Source: a bacterium (GTDB taxonomy: Bacteria > Bacillota > Bacilli > Lactobacillales > Streptococcaceae). Taken from it: a stretch of 64,000 nucleotides of DNA. Positions 1 through 9,604 of this stretch are shown here, piece by piece. Below the pieces are notes generated by a model. The model did not search any database and was not told the DNA's origin. It saw nothing but the letters and a program-made list of their open reading frames with translations. Each line of letters starts with the position of its first letter. The first letter of the stretch is position 1. The stretch spans positions 186,001 through 250,000 of the forward strand of contig CAJNCW010000001.1 of the NCBI GenBank assembly GCA_905221345.1. Direction: 5' to 3'. Position numbers and translations under genes: made by a program.

Positions 1-908
1 TGATGGATGATGAGCCCGTTCTCAAATATTCTATCAGTCAAGGGCAAAAATTGAAAACACCAATCGCTGGAACTCCAATCGGTGAAACAGCCTTTGCTGT
101 TAAAAAAGGAACAAACCCTGAATTGATTCAGATGTTCAATAAGGGGCTTGCTAACCTCAAAGCAAACGGTGAATTTCAAAAAATTCTCGACAAGTATCTA
201 GCTAGCGGAGCAACAACTACTTCTACAAGTACGGTTGATGAAACAACTATCTGGGGCTTGCTTCAAAACAACTACAAACAACTCCTTAGTGGACTTGGAA
301 TCACTCTTGCCTTAGCACTTATTTCATTTGCGATTGCCATTGTAATTGGGATTATCTTTGGTATGTTTAGCGTTAGCCCATACAAATCTCTTCGTCTGAT
401 CTCTGAGATTTTCGTTGATGTGATTCGTGGTATTCCGTTGATGATTCTTGCAGCCTTCATTTTCTGGGGAATTCCAAACTTCATCGAGTCTATCACAGGT
501 CAACAGAGTCCGATTAACGACTTTGTAGCTGGTACCATTGCCCTCTCACTCAATGCGGCAGCTTATATCGCTGAAATCGTTCGTGGTGGGATTCAAGCTG
601 TTCCAGTTGGACAAATGGAGGCCAGTCGCAGTCTTGGTATCTCTTATGGAAAAACCATGCGAAAGATTATCTTGCCACAAGCAACTAAACTGATGTTGCC
701 AAACTTCGTTAACCAATTCGTTATTGCTCTTAAAGATACAACCATCGTATCTGCTATCGGTTTGGTTGAACTCTTCCAAACTGGTAAGATTATCATCGCT
801 CGTAACTACCAAAGTTTCAAGATGTATGCAATCCTTGCTATCTTCTATCTTGTAATTATCACGCTTTTGACTAGACTAGCGAAACGCTTAGAAAAGAGGA
901 TTCGTTAA
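1..908 (+). CDS. Polar amino-acid ABC transporter, substrate-binding/permease fusion (5' truncated)
   Basis: The 3' part of a fused substrate-binding and permease protein; the gene starts before the window. The first 65 or so visible residues are the end of an SBP_bac_3 lobe ([19 protein letters not shown]). A Ser/Thr-rich linker follows, then a GlnP/HisM-type permease domain with several membrane segments and the EAA loop ([13 protein letters not shown]) that docks on the ATPase. It imports a polar amino acid, probably glutamine or a relative; the substrate cannot be read from sequence. Its TAA overlaps the ATG of the ATPase gene by one base, so the two are translationally coupled. Confidence 0.9.
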   Translation, partial: MDDEPVLKYSISQGQKLKTPIAGTPIGETAFAVKKGTNPELIQMFNKGLANLKANGEFQKILDKYLASGATTTSTSTVDETTIWGLLQNNYKQLLSGLGITLALALISFAIAIVIGIIFGMFSVSPYKSLRLISEIFVDVIRGIPLMILAAFIFWGIPNFIESITGQQSPINDFVAGTIALSLNAAAYIAEIVRGGIQAVPVGQMEASRSLGISYGKTMRKIILPQATKLMLPNFVNQFVIALKDTTIVSAIGLVELFQTGKIIIARNYQSFKMYAILAIFYLVIITLLTRLAKRLEKRIR

Positions 909-1648
909 TGGCAAAACTAAAAATTGATGTAAATGATTTGCATAAGTATTATGGAAAAAACGAAGTTTTAAAAGGCATTACGACTAAATTCTATGAAGGA
1001 GATGTTGTCTGTATCATCGGTCCTTCTGGTTCTGGTAAATCCACTTTCCTCCGTAGCCTTAACCTTCTCGAGGAGGTAACGAGTGGCCACATCACAGTGA
1101 ATGGTTATGACTTAACTGAAAAATCAACCAATGTCGACCATGTTCGCGAAAACGTCGGAATGGTCTTCCAACATTTCAACCTCTTTCCTCACATGTCCGT
1201 CCTAGAGAATATCACTTTTGCTCCTATTGAACACAAACGGATGACCAAAGAAGAAGCTGAGAAATTGGGGATGGAGTTGCTTGAAAAGGTTGGACTAGCA
1301 GATAAAGCTAATGCCAGCCCAGATAGCCTTTCAGGTGGTCAGAAACAGCGTGTAGCTATTGCTCGTGGACTTGCCATGAACCCTGATATCATGCTCTTTG
1401 ACGAGCCAACTTCTGCCCTTGACCCTGAAATGGTTGGCGACGTTCTTAACGTTATGAAGGAATTGGCAGAGCAAGGCATGACCATGATCATCGTAACTCA
1501 CGAGATGGGATTTGCTCGTAAGGTTGCCAATCGTGTTATCTTTACTGCAGACGGTGAATTTCTAGAAGATGGAACCCCTGACCAAATCTTTGATAACCCA
1601 CAACACCCTCGTCTAAAAGAATTTTTGGACAAGGTCCTCAACGCTTAA
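908..1648 (+). CDS. Polar amino-acid ABC transporter ATP-binding protein (GlnQ type)
   Basis: A 246-residue ABC ATPase that powers the upstream permease. Walker [10 protein letters not shown] lies near residue 39, the Q-loop in [10 protein letters not shown], signature LSGGQKQR, Walker [14 protein letters not shown] and the H-loop in IIVTHEMGF. Length and motifs are typical of the polar amino-acid uptake family. The start ATG overlaps the stop of the permease gene, and an intrinsic terminator follows directly after its own stop, so the operon ends here. Confidence 0.95.
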   Translation: MAKLKIDVNDLHKYYGKNEVLKGITTKFYEGDVVCIIGPSGSGKSTFLRSLNLLEEVTSGHITVNGYDLTEKSTNVDHVRENVGMVFQHFNLFPHMSVLENITFAPIEHKRMTKEEAEKLGMELLEKVGLADKANASPDSLSGGQKQRVAIARGLAMNPDIMLFDEPTSALDPEMVGDVLNVMKELAEQGMTMIIVTHEMGFARKVANRVIFTADGEFLEDGTPDQIFDNPQHPRLKEFLDKVLNA

Positions 1649-1652
1649 AAAA

Positions 1653-1680
1653 ACTGCAAGGTTTCCCTTGCAGTTTTTTT
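1653..1680 (+). terminator. Intrinsic terminator of the amino-acid transporter operon
   Basis: Nine-base-pair stem ACTGCAAGG / CCTTGCAGT with a four-base loop, followed by seven T. It starts five bases after the ATPase stop codon. Confidence 0.92.
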
Positions 1681-1698
1681 CTCACTTGTATTGGAATT

Positions 1699-1727
1699 TT
1701 GGATTTTTTAGAAAATTATGATAAAAT
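1699..1727 (+). promoter_or_regulatory. Putative sigma-A promoter of zwf
   Basis: TTGGAT (1699-1704), 17-base spacer, TAAAAT (1722-1727). It is the best match in the gap between the upstream terminator and zwf and implies a leader of about 65 bases. Confidence 0.6.
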
Positions 1728-1797
1728 AAAGGGTATGAAAATGGGGTTTTCCCATGCCTAGCTGGACTAGGAAACAAAATAGAAATTAGGTAGCTAG

Positions 1798-3264
1798 ATG
1801 TCATCTAAAGTTATTGTAACAATTTTCGGTGCTAGTGGAGATTTGGCTAAACGCAAGCTCTACCCTTCACTTTTTAGACTTTACAAATCAGGTAATCTAT
1901 CTGATCATTTTGCTGTTATTGGAACTGCTCGTAGACCATGGAGTAAAGAGTACTTCGAATCTGTTGTTGTCGAATCTATCTTAGACTTGGCAGATAGCGC
2001 AGAAGAGGCTCAAGCATTTGCTAGTCATTTTTACTACCAAAGTCACGATGTTAATGACACTGAGCACTATATTGAATTACGTAAGCTTCAGGCTGAGTTA
2101 AATGAAAAGTATCAAACTGAACACAACAAGCTCTTTTTCCTCTCTATGGCACCTCAATTTTTTGGTACCATTGCTAAACACCTCAAATCTGAGCAAATCG
2201 TTGACGGTAAAGGCTTTGAACGTTTGATTGTTGAAAAACCTTTCGGTACAGATTATGAGACTGCAAGCAAACTAAACGAAGAACTCCTAGCTACTTTTAA
2301 CGAAGATCAAATCTATCGTATCGACCACTATCTCGGTAAAGAAATGATTCAAAGTATTTTTGCCATCCGCTTTGCCAATATGATTTTTGAAAATGTTTGG
2401 AATCGTGAGCACATTGATAACGTTCAGATAACCTTTGCAGAGCGTCTAGGTGTTGAGGAACGTGGTGGCTACTATGATGAGTCTGGTGCCCTTCGTGATA
2501 TGGTTCAAAACCATACTCTACAACTTCTATCACTCCTAGCTATGGATAAGCCCGCAAGCTTTACCAAGGATGACATTCGTGCGGAGAAAATCAAAGTCTT
2601 CAAGAACCTTTACCAACCTACAGACGAGGAACTCAAAGAACAATTCATCCGTGGCCAATATCGTTCTGGTAAAGTCGATAGCATGAAATATATTTCTTAC
2701 CGTAGCGAACCAAATGTCAACCCTGAATCTATGACAGAAACATTTGCTTCAGGTGCATTCTTTGTAGATACTGATCGCTTCCGTGGTGTACCTTTCTTCT
2801 TCCGTACAGGTAAACGCCTAACAGAAAAAGGAACACACGTGAACATTGTCTTCAAGCAAATGGATTCTATTTTCGGAGAACCACTAGCACCGAATGTGCT
2901 TACCATCTACATCCAGCCAACTGAAGGATTCTCTCTCAGTCTTAACGGTAAAAAGGTAGGGGAAGAGTTTAGCCTTGCGCCGAATTCTCTTGACTATCGA
3001 ACAGATGCGACTGCTACAGGTGCTTCACCAGACCCATATGAAAAACTGATCTATGATGTTTTAAACAATAATTCAACCAACTTTAGCCACTGGGATGAAG
3101 TGAGCGCATCATGGAAATTGATTGACCGTATTGAGAAACTTTGGGCAGAAAATGGTGCTCCACTCCATGACTACAAGGCTGGTAGCATGGGACCTCAAGC
3201 TAGCTTTGATTTACTAGAAAAATATGGAGCCAAATGGACATGGCAACCTGATACAAAGCTCTAA
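1798..3264 (+). CDS. zwf: Glucose-6-phosphate 1-dehydrogenase
   Basis: Oxidises glucose 6-phosphate to 6-phosphogluconolactone with NADP, the entry step of the oxidative pentose phosphate pathway. The 488 residues show the N-terminal nucleotide-binding GASGDLA, the EKPFG motif and the signature RIDHYLGKE, which contains the substrate lysine region. Length is normal, so the gene is complete although foreign Rhs DNA begins within a few bases of its stop codon. In related streptococci the next gene is a convergent ftsY; here the two are separated by about 50 kb. Confidence 0.97.
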   Translation: MSSKVIVTIFGASGDLAKRKLYPSLFRLYKSGNLSDHFAVIGTARRPWSKEYFESVVVESILDLADSAEEAQAFASHFYYQSHDVNDTEHYIELRKLQAELNEKYQTEHNKLFFLSMAPQFFGTIAKHLKSEQIVDGKGFERLIVEKPFGTDYETASKLNEELLATFNEDQIYRIDHYLGKEMIQSIFAIRFANMIFENVWNREHIDNVQITFAERLGVEERGGYYDESGALRDMVQNHTLQLLSLLAMDKPASFTKDDIRAEKIKVFKNLYQPTDEELKEQFIRGQYRSGKVDSMKYISYRSEPNVNPESMTETFASGAFFVDTDRFRGVPFFFRTGKRLTEKGTHVNIVFKQMDSIFGEPLAPNVLTIYIQPTEGFSLSLNGKKVGEEFSLAPNSLDYRTDATATGASPDPYEKLIYDVLNNNSTNFSHWDEVSASWKLIDRIEKLWAENGAPLHDYKAGSMGPQASFDLLEKYGAKWTWQPDTKL

Positions 3265-3395
3265 CCAAAGAAGCGACGTCCTCCATTACGTCTACGACAT
3301 AATCGGACGGATTGAAAAAACGTTTGAGTAAGTCCATATCTGTTGGAGGATGTTCATCTGCCAATTCACCAAAACGATTATCTTAAGAGGGTATT

Positions 3396-4040
3396 ATGAA
3401 AAAGTTATTAGTATGAGGATATGCTCTGCAAAGTATGGATAAAGCAGGAAAAATGGGGTTGCCACGAGTAAGTAGTGGAGTCCTAGGGATATCAGAGGAA
3501 TTTAACCCTAAAAAAACGCATCCTGATTTTGACTTTCCATGGAGTTGGTTCGTAAAGGGGCAAGAAATTCCTCCGATGCCTGAAAAGGTTTATGTCTGCT
3601 TAAAGAAAGTAAGAGATGTTACTTTTGATTTTCTTCCATACAATGATTTCTTTATCATGTCAGCGCGCTTTTTGGAATTTATAAAAAAATATGGGTTTGA
3701 TCATGATTTTGGTATGAGCAAGGCAATTATTGTCAATACAAAAGGTGAGCTATTGACGAATGAAGTCTATTATTTGGTAAGAATAGTTAGCTGGGAAATT
3801 GAGGATGAAATTGTTTATCCAGATTTAGGAAGAGATGAAAAAGGTTTTTCGCTGGAGGCATATACTAATTCAGATAAGGATATTTTGCTGTCTACCAATT
3901 ATAATTATTCAGGAACGCTTTTGGTCTCAGAACATTTAAAAGAAAAAATATTGGAAATGTTCTCCTTACCTTTTCTTTATACTTTGAAGGAATGGAAGGA
4001 GCAAAATTATTATGAATTTATTGGATTTGATGAATTATAG
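3396..4040 (+). pseudogene. Immunity gene, interrupted by an early stop codon
   Basis: Full-length paralogue of the gene at 39051 (MKKLLVWGYAL...), but codon 7 is TGA (3414-3416) where the paralogue has TGG. Translation could restart at ATG 3435 to give 201 residues. The shared upstream sequence (AAAAAACGTTTGAGTAAG and beyond) shows that the two loci are copies of one cassette end. The protein is acidic and soluble; I do not recognise its family. It is the first gene of the array and sits 130 bases after zwf. Confidence 0.7.
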
Positions 4041-4090
4041 CAAAAAGGAAATTTAAATGTCAAAATTACTTTGTACATTAGGTAAAAAAA

Positions 4091-4657
4091 ATGAATAAAG
4101 AAACAATATCTTCTATTCTTAACGAATTTCAAGGTAACCTTTATTTTGATAATTGGTTAAGGAAAGTAGGAGATTTTCCAGAAGAGCAAAGAAAACAACC
4201 TTATCCATTTTCTTGTAAAAAAATAGTAACCTTAAAAGATGCAAAAAAATGGATTTCTAATGATGAGTTATGGGAAGGAGTACAAAGGGCTTCTAATAAC
4301 TATTTATTCAACTTATTTCAAAATGCAACTGGTAAAGGGGCTATGGTAAATGAATTTGGGCAATATATCGCAAAATTTTTTCATTCACATGAATCTATTC
4401 TAAAAGAAAAAATAAAAGAAAGTAAATTAAAAACAGATGATACATATATTGCATTATATAGTATTACGTTGGGAGCTTTTTTAGAATATTCAATTAATAA
4501 GGTGGATGAAAATATAAAAGTTGACTTAAATTTGAATCTTCTTAAAATCATTAATGATGGATATATGCCTTGTGGTTGGAGTTTTAAATCTGAAGACATA
4601 ATCGATTTCAGTGAGAGGCCTTTTGATTATTTAGCAGGATATTTATACATCTATTGA
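4091..4657 (+). CDS. Putative immunity protein, family unknown
   Basis: A 188-residue soluble, Lys/Glu-rich protein with no signal peptide or membrane segment. The C-terminal motif DGYMPCGWSF resembles WPCGWEGKYPEGK at the end of the AHH-cassette immunity proteins at 22448 and 23771, so it may be a distant member of that group. It lies just after another immunity gene, and an intercassette repeat follows. Confidence 0.6.
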   Translation: MNKETISSILNEFQGNLYFDNWLRKVGDFPEEQRKQPYPFSCKKIVTLKDAKKWISNDELWEGVQRASNNYLFNLFQNATGKGAMVNEFGQYIAKFFHSHESILKEKIKESKLKTDDTYIALYSITLGAFLEYSINKVDENIKVDLNLNLLKIINDGYMPCGWSFKSEDIIDFSERPFDYLAGYLYIY

Positions 4658-4731
4658 GTATTTCCCATAATAATTTAACTCCGAACTTCTTAAACAAGCT
4701 GTAGTTTGTATGAAATTTCTATTTTGATGCA

Positions 4732-4805
4732 GCAAGCCGTAGCCTGCTAAACCTCCAATCCCGACGTGGGGTGTGAGCGGTACGCACGCACGCGGCTTTT
4801 TTTGG
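4732..4805 (+). repeat. Intercassette repeat (first clear copy)
   Basis: GCAAGCCGTAGCC, then AACCTCCAATCCCGACGT, then a GAGCGGTACGCACGCACGCGG segment. Similar copies follow almost every immunity gene in the array, about 28 in all by eye. The CGGTACG core with flanking GTGC/GCAC is palindromic in better-preserved copies and could fold as a hairpin. I know of no name for it. Confidence 0.8.
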
Positions 4806-4876
4806 TTTATTAGACGGCCTCTGTAATGAAATAAATTTTAAATTAAATTTTCAATAACTGAGAAAGGACGATTAAA

Positions 4877-5281
4877 ATGCTTGATTCAGATACAAAAAAT
4901 ATGATTTCTGTATGGATAGGAGCATCAAATAAGACGTTAGATGAATTTAATAAATACACTGAAGGAATGGAAGATTCAGATTCTCAATGTCCAGCATTTG
5001 CAGATTTTGGGGTTTCATTTATTGATTCAGACTTTTTTGTAGCTTTTCGTACCAAAAACGGAGAGATTGTTCCAATTGAAATTTTAGCTGAAGAAATTGG
5101 TACGCATTCGAAAAAAGCCACAGATGAAATTATAAGAGCATCTAAAGAAAAAGGTGTGAATGAAGGGAATTCTTTGTATTATTATGCAAACACTACTTTT
5201 AAACCCGATGATCCAGAAAAACTTTATAATGACTTAAAATTTATAGGAACGTTTAAAGATCCTAGAAAAAAATATCGCTAG
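4877..5281 (+). CDS. Imm22-like immunity protein
   Basis: A 134-residue acidic protein. The N-terminal VWIGASNKTLDEFNKYTEG and the following DFGVSFIDSDFFVAF match the pattern of the Imm22 (DUF4284) family, which is found beside polymorphic toxins. A Shine-Dalgarno GAAAGGAC precedes the ATG. No toxin remnant lies directly upstream, only an intercassette repeat, so its partner is unknown. Confidence 0.62.
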   Translation: MLDSDTKNMISVWIGASNKTLDEFNKYTEGMEDSDSQCPAFADFGVSFIDSDFFVAFRTKNGEIVPIEILAEEIGTHSKKATDEIIRASKEKGVNEGNSLYYYANTTFKPDDPEKLYNDLKFIGTFKDPRKKYR

Positions 5282-5307
5282 TGATTGTGAAACATTAGTC
5301 AGGATAA

Positions 5308-5319
5308 AGGCCGTCTGAA
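5308..5319 (+). repeat. Neisseria DNA uptake sequence (AG-DUS) at the start of an Rhs fragment
   Basis: Exact AGGCCGTCTGAA. Homology to Rhs begins at this site (GGC CGT CTG AAA encodes GRLK). Confidence 0.85.
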
Positions 5320-5851
5320 AGAGGAAAACCGAGTAACGGACAGTGCTTACCAATCCTTCCGCCTTCAGAACCAGTATGCCGACCGTGAAACGGGGCTGCA
5401 TTACAACTTCTTCAGGTATTACGAGCCTGATGTGGGTCGGTTTGTGAATCAGGATCCGATTGGGCTTTTGGGTGGGGAGAATTTTTATGCTTTTGCGCCT
5501 AATGCTCAGGTGTGGGTTGATCCTCTAGATTTGAATAAATGCTGTGAAAATAGCAAAGTTAAAACAGAACCAAACACAGCATTTTTTGGGTCAGGTAGAA
5601 CAGATGGTATTGGTGGACAACATATTGCTGCCGATATTGCCAAATCTAATGGAGGAACAACATTAGAAATGTTAATTGAAGCTAGAAAAATTATCATGCC
5701 TACGTGGGATCAAAATAACCAAGCAAGCATTAAAGCATGGGAAGATATTTCATCAGAGTATGCAACATGCGCTTCTGGTACTGTAACAGGCGTTATTGGC
5801 AAAGATCTGCGACCAGGAAATATATGGGAAAAAGGTAATTACTATGGATGA
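5309..5851 (+). CDS. Rhs C-terminal fragment with toxin tip
   Basis: Open reading frame without its own start: [42 protein letters not shown] and WVDPLDL form the conserved Rhs end. A toxin tip of about 100 residues follows ([39 protein letters not shown]). The tip keeps an uninterrupted frame to its stop, which overlaps the ATG of the next gene (ATGGATGA). I do not recognise the catalytic family. There is no upstream Rhs body or start codon, so expression as an exported toxin is unlikely. Confidence 0.7.
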   Translation, partial: GRLKEENRVTDSAYQSFRLQNQYADRETGLHYNFFRYYEPDVGRFVNQDPIGLLGGENFYAFAPNAQVWVDPLDLNKCCENSKVKTEPNTAFFGSGRTDGIGGQHIAADIAKSNGGTTLEMLIEARKIIMPTWDQNNQASIKAWEDISSEYATCASGTVTGVIGKDLRPGNIWEKGNYYG

Positions 5852-6089
5852 TTTCGTAATTGAAAAAATTTCAAGAGGTATGTTAATTGTTTCTTTAAAT
5901 GGAAATGAAATTTCATTTGAAGGAGAAATGTTCTTTCCAAATAATGAGTTTCACTTTTCCCTATATGCGAAAACAGCAAAATTTACTAAGACCAACCAAA
6001 TTTTAAGCAAGGAAGAGTTAGATAATATTTTAGAACATTTAAAAAAAGAATTTATTTTAAAAAATAGAGTATTAGACATAATTTTCTAA
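5844..6089 (+). CDS. Putative immunity protein of the upstream toxin tip
   Basis: An 81-residue protein starting at ATG 5844, which overlaps the toxin stop; an upstream in-frame ATG at 5796 would lie deep in the toxin gene and is not favoured. The overlap implies translational coupling, the usual arrangement of toxin and cognate immunity. Predicted beta-rich; family not recognised. Confidence 0.65.
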   Translation: MDDFVIEKISRGMLIVSLNGNEISFEGEMFFPNNEFHFSLYAKTAKFTKTNQILSKEELDNILEHLKKEFILKNRVLDIIF

Positions 6090-6106
6090 ATTTAATTATC
6101 AACTGT

Positions 6107-6459
6107 AAAGTAGCCCAAGCAAGCAGTAGACCACATGAAACCTCCAATCCTGACGTAGGGCATTACAGTACACACGAACCCTTGGCACAAGTCCGCGACT
6201 TGACAACCGCAGAAGGCGAAAGCCAACAACAAATCCACTACTTCCACTGCGACCAAATCGTCATCCCGCGCGAGATGACCGATAAGGACTGCAACCTCTT
6301 GTGGTTTGGCGAATACATCGCATGGAAAAATCACTATAAATGTAAAAGTTATCTGACATAATGGATCAAATACAAGTTATGTTGAAACAACACAACATTC
6401 CTAGAGCAACTAGAAATTATGTTAGAAATATAAACGAAATGGGCCAACTGCCTTTATAA
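6107..6459 (+). pseudogene. Intercassette repeat, Rhs fragment and toxin tail
   Basis: A degenerate intercassette repeat (6110-6175) leads into Rhs code ([35 protein letters not shown]). It then ends abruptly in [17 protein letters not shown], a junction that recurs at 33440 and 34200. A leftover reading frame MDQIQVMLKQHNIPRATRN up to 6459 may be the end of a deleted toxin. Confidence 0.6.
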
Positions 6460-6499
6460 TTGGAAAAAAATAATAGATTTTTTGTGAAAGGTAATAATT

Positions 6500-7075
6500 A
6501 TGAAATTATTTGAAGTTTATAGCGATCTTTCCTCGCTTTCTGAAAAAACTGATATTTACGGCGATTTTGCTCATATTTTATGGGAAGGACATGCCTCTAA
6601 AAAAACTAGAAATGTTCCTAGCCCTGAAATATATATTGATAGACTAGGTCCTGATGTACCAGAGGCCTATGTATCGAACAGAAGCTTGATAGTTTCTCAA
6701 AAAATTAAAGATTCTTTATTTACTTCAGGACTAACTGGATTTACTCCAGTTCTTGCAGTCAAAAATAAAATTATTAAGTGTGATTGGAAAAATCTTTCAG
6801 AAGATTATTTTGAAAAATATTACTCCATTGATGATGTAATTGAGAAAGGCAGGCACAATCAATCAGTTGCAGACAAAATGCCAAATTTATGGTGGATAAA
6901 AGCTAATAATTTTATTAGTTTTCATAAAAAATCTCCTCAAGAATGGGATTATGCTATTGATAATGAATCGGATTTTTATCATGGTACAGGGGATAAATTA
7001 GGAGTTTTTGTTTCAGAAAAAGCTAAAAGCTTTATGGAATCTTTATGCTTACCATTAAAATATAACGAACTTTGA
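6500..7075 (+). CDS. Putative immunity protein, family unknown
   Basis: A 191-residue soluble protein. The Shine-Dalgarno GTGAAAGG precedes ATG 6500. It has GFTPVLAVKNK and WDYAIDNESDFYHG but no motif I can assign. The preceding toxin has been reduced to a short tail, so this is an orphan immunity gene. Confidence 0.6.
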   Translation: MKLFEVYSDLSSLSEKTDIYGDFAHILWEGHASKKTRNVPSPEIYIDRLGPDVPEAYVSNRSLIVSQKIKDSLFTSGLTGFTPVLAVKNKIIKCDWKNLSEDYFEKYYSIDDVIEKGRHNQSVADKMPNLWWIKANNFISFHKKSPQEWDYAIDNESDFYHGTGDKLGVFVSEKAKSFMESLCLPLKYNEL

Positions 7076-7079
7076 ATCA

Positions 7080-7150
7080 TTTGTTCTTTAATAATCTTAT
7101 TAGCAGTTAATATAGGAATTGTCTGAAAGATCGTCCCAAGACATAGCACA
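7080..7150 (+). promoter_or_regulatory. boxA-like motif with adjoining conserved intercassette sequence
   Basis: TGTTCTTTAATA (7082-7093) resembles the boxA antitermination element TGCTCTTTAACA. The following ATCTTATTAGCAGTTAA is repeated after the exact boxA at 24347. A degenerate DUS (TTGTCTGAAAG) follows at about 7119. Confidence 0.45.
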
Positions 7151-7413
7151 TCCACCATTTCAAACGTAACATCCTCGGCCAGCTGATCGAAAAACAGAGC
7201 CACAAAGTATTCCACAAAAACGGACAAAGCAGCCGAAGGGAAGGTCAATAGCCTTACCAGCAGCAACCTCCTCAAAAAATACAATGGCATCGAATACACC
7301 TACGATAACTAAACGGCAGGGTTTATTTCCTAGGAAACAGGCAACAAGATTACGTAGAATTATTGGTAAATGTTCCTAATTTTATTAATGTAAATATATT
7401 GGAAAGGGTTAAT

Positions 7414-7830
7414 ATGAACTACTTGATTAAGCCATATGAATCAATTGGTGATTTTGTATTTGGTACTTCTCTTGAGGAAATACAAGAAAAATATGGAAAA
7501 CCAGCAAGAATGGTTGAAGATAATATTATGAATAATAAGGTGGAATATAGGAATGCTTGTGAGTTAGTTTATGAAAACGATAAACTGGTTTATGGATATT
7601 GCTTAAAAGATTCCAATCCCATATTAGGAAATATTGATATATTTAAAAATTCAATCGAAAACCTTAAAGCTATCGATTCAGAATTTATCGAAGGAAAAAA
7701 ATATATTCTTTTTAAGAACCTCGGAATTTGCATAGGAGGTATGACAGGGAAAAAAATTCCTGAAGGCAAGTTATTAATTGCATTCGATAAAAATCACTTT
7801 GATTTTTTTGAATGTTTTATCGAGGTCTAA
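7414..7830 (+). CDS. Putative immunity protein, paralogue of the gene at 18749
   Basis: A 138-residue protein. Start ATG 7414 is chosen because GGAAAGGG lies just upstream; the earlier in-frame start at 7363 lacks one. It shares the pattern LEEIQEKYGKPARMVEDNI and ICIGGMTGKKIPEGKLLI with MEQIIAKYGKAAKVIEDNI and ISIGGMSQKRIPEGKVVI of the 18749 protein. Two divergent members in one array suggest cassette turnover by acquisition as well as by copying. Family not recognised. Confidence 0.65.
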   Translation: MNYLIKPYESIGDFVFGTSLEEIQEKYGKPARMVEDNIMNNKVEYRNACELVYENDKLVYGYCLKDSNPILGNIDIFKNSIENLKAIDSEFIEGKKYILFKNLGICIGGMTGKKIPEGKLLIAFDKNHFDFFECFIEV

Positions 7831-7947
7831 TCGAACTGTAGCCAATGAAACTTCCAATTACGATGAAAAGTAAGTCGTAGCCTGCACAATGCCTTCAGTC
7901 CTGACGTAGAGAATGTGTGGTACGATGGTTTAAATTAGGAGGAAATA

Positions 7948-8082
7948 ATGTTTATAGTTTGTGCATACTGTGGTAATAAGTCTGAATTAACTCAGAATGA
8001 TAAAGATTTTGTTAATCAAATGATGAAAACAGGCTCAGCAACATTTGAGTTCTTTAGGGTATTAAATTTTAGGAGCTACTAA
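7948..8082 (+). CDS. Small CxxC protein
   Basis: A 44-residue frame behind a strong Shine-Dalgarno (TAGGAGG). Starts MFIVCAYCGNKSEL; the CAYC pair hints at half a zinc site, and a truncated immunity protein is possible. It ends two bases before the ATG of the next gene, so the two are probably co-translated. Confidence 0.45.
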   Translation: MFIVCAYCGNKSELTQNDKDFVNQMMKTGSATFEFFRVLNFRSY

Positions 8083-8083
8083 A

Positions 8084-8617
8084 ATGTTAGGTGAATTAAA
8101 AATCATAGATGAATTTGCGGATGAATTTGATTTTCGAATGTTTGGCCCAGCTCTTTTAGAGAAAGAAGTTAGTTGGCCTGTAGATTATAATGGAAACCCT
8201 ATGCTGTTTTTTATGGGTCTTCCTGCAAATTTAATAAATAAAAAGCTAGATATTAACTTGTATTGTAATATCTTTATTACTTACGATCATGAAGATGATC
8301 AACATTTATATGATTTGAGCGATAAAAATCCAGAGCCAAATAAAAGTTCTTGTGTAATCTTAAGTGATATTCGTTCTTCAAAAGTAAAAAAGGTAAGCTG
8401 TATCGAACCTAGCAAAAAACTTTCAATCAGTGAATCTGGTGATGAGGTACCATACTGGCTACAAGATCCTATTCAGAAACCAAATATGTCATTTCATTTT
8501 CAAATATATGCAGGAGAGATAGATAATATGTTCCAGCAAGATTTTGGAGATGAGTTTTATTATTTTTTCTGTAATGAAAATTGTTCATTAGGTAATGTTT
8601 TTGTTCAAATTACCTAA
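8084..8617 (+). CDS. YwqG-like (DUF1963-like) immunity protein
   Basis: A 177-residue protein. The N-terminal VSWPVDYNGNPMLFFMGLP and the C-terminal GNVFVQIT fit the pattern of YwqG/DUF1963 proteins, which often sit beside polymorphic toxins. Two further divergent members are at 25344 and 36368. The start follows the stop of the small upstream frame by one base, with TAGGAGC as ribosome binding site. Confidence 0.5.
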   Translation: MLGELKIIDEFADEFDFRMFGPALLEKEVSWPVDYNGNPMLFFMGLPANLINKKLDINLYCNIFITYDHEDDQHLYDLSDKNPEPNKSSCVILSDIRSSKVKKVSCIEPSKKLSISESGDEVPYWLQDPIQKPNMSFHFQIYAGEIDNMFQQDFGDEFYYFFCNENCSLGNVFVQIT

Positions 8618-8709
8618 TGAAATATGTAGAAAAAACAGTACCTAAGTCTATAAAAGCGGCATTATCGCATTTATCTGATGGTGTTCAAGTAAAATTCAAG
8701 ATAATCTAA
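8617..8709 (+). pseudogene. Short frame, probable remnant of a toxin end
   Basis: A 30-residue frame (MKYVEKTVPKSIKAAL...) whose ATG overlaps the preceding stop (TAATG). Its position directly before an immunity gene fits the recurring pattern of toxin tails. Confidence 0.3.
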
Positions 8710-8733
8710 CCAATATATGGAGGCTTTAAAACT

Positions 8734-9333
8734 ATGAATATAGACTTTAATAAAATTGCTGAATTTTGTGTTACAAAAAAACAGAAAAAGAAGATTGCTA
8801 TTCTTCAAAAGAAATTTTCTTTTAATAATTCCAAGAGTAGAGAAGCGCTTACCGACTTAATTAGTAGTTTATTTGTCAATAAGATATATGAACCTTTCAA
8901 AATCATTATTCCTGCTATTTTGCAAGTAAAATTTGAAGAGGATTTTGAAATATGGGGAGATGTAGAATATATACTTGGTCTTTTGAATGAATCTCCTATT
9001 ATTTCTAACGATCAGAAAAAGCAATCTTTTGAATTACTAAAGTCTGTAACCGAGTATAAAAGCCAAAAAGGTGCTCAAGAAGGATTAGATAATTATTTTG
9101 CACGACACCTATCGCTATATTTTGTTGAAGAAGGAATGGAAAATGTGAAGGAATCAATTGAAGATGATGATCTTGAACTTGAATACTTTATGAGGTTAGG
9201 ACTATTATCTGCTGCTTCTGTTGTTAAAATTATCTGCAACTCTACTAATGATTTATTAGAAAAACAAATGAACGAGATTATTTTGAAACAAATTCAAGCA
9301 TTATATGAAGAAAAATTGTTGAAATATAGTTAA
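8734..9333 (+). CDS. Putative alpha-helical immunity protein
   Basis: A 199-residue Lys/Glu-rich protein, mostly helical by composition, with ATATGGAGG upstream of the ATG. No signal peptide and no recognisable motif. An intercassette repeat follows. Confidence 0.6.
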   Translation: MNIDFNKIAEFCVTKKQKKKIAILQKKFSFNNSKSREALTDLISSLFVNKIYEPFKIIIPAILQVKFEEDFEIWGDVEYILGLLNESPIISNDQKKQSFELLKSVTEYKSQKGAQEGLDNYFARHLSLYFVEEGMENVKESIEDDDLELEYFMRLGLLSAASVVKIICNSTNDLLEKQMNEIILKQIQALYEEKLLKYS

Positions 9334-9340
9334 AAACCAG

Positions 9341-9405
9341 CAAGCCGTAGCCCGCACAAAATCTTCAGTCTTGACGTAGGGTACGTGCGGTACGCACGAA
9401 TACTG
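9341..9405 (+). repeat. Intercassette repeat
   Basis: GCAAGCCGTAGCCCGCA, then TCTTGACGTAGGGTACGTGCGGTACGCACG. The GTGCGGTACGCAC palindrome is intact here. Confidence 0.75.
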
Positions 9406-9453
9406 TTTTGTATTTCAGACAACCTTATATATTGCGCTCCATGAAATAATCTG

Positions 9454-9573
9454 ATTTTGCATCATTCTAGTAGGAATACGGCTCAATTGATCCCTGAATC
9501 TTTACATGATGGTATTCGACATACAGGTCCAGCCAGTGCTATGCGCAATAAACGACCTAATAAGAAATGTTGA
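9454..9573 (+). pseudogene. WHH-type nuclease toxin, C-terminal remnant
   Basis: The frame reads LHHSSRNTAQLIPESLHD and IRHTGPASAM and ends NKKC. The pattern matches the end of WHH-family HNH toxins (compare 45832), including the HH pair and the conserved IRHTG. Rhs and the N-terminal half of the toxin are gone. Confidence 0.55.
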
Positions 9574-9604
9574 TTGTTTGACGAAGTTATAACAGAAAGG
9601 AATA

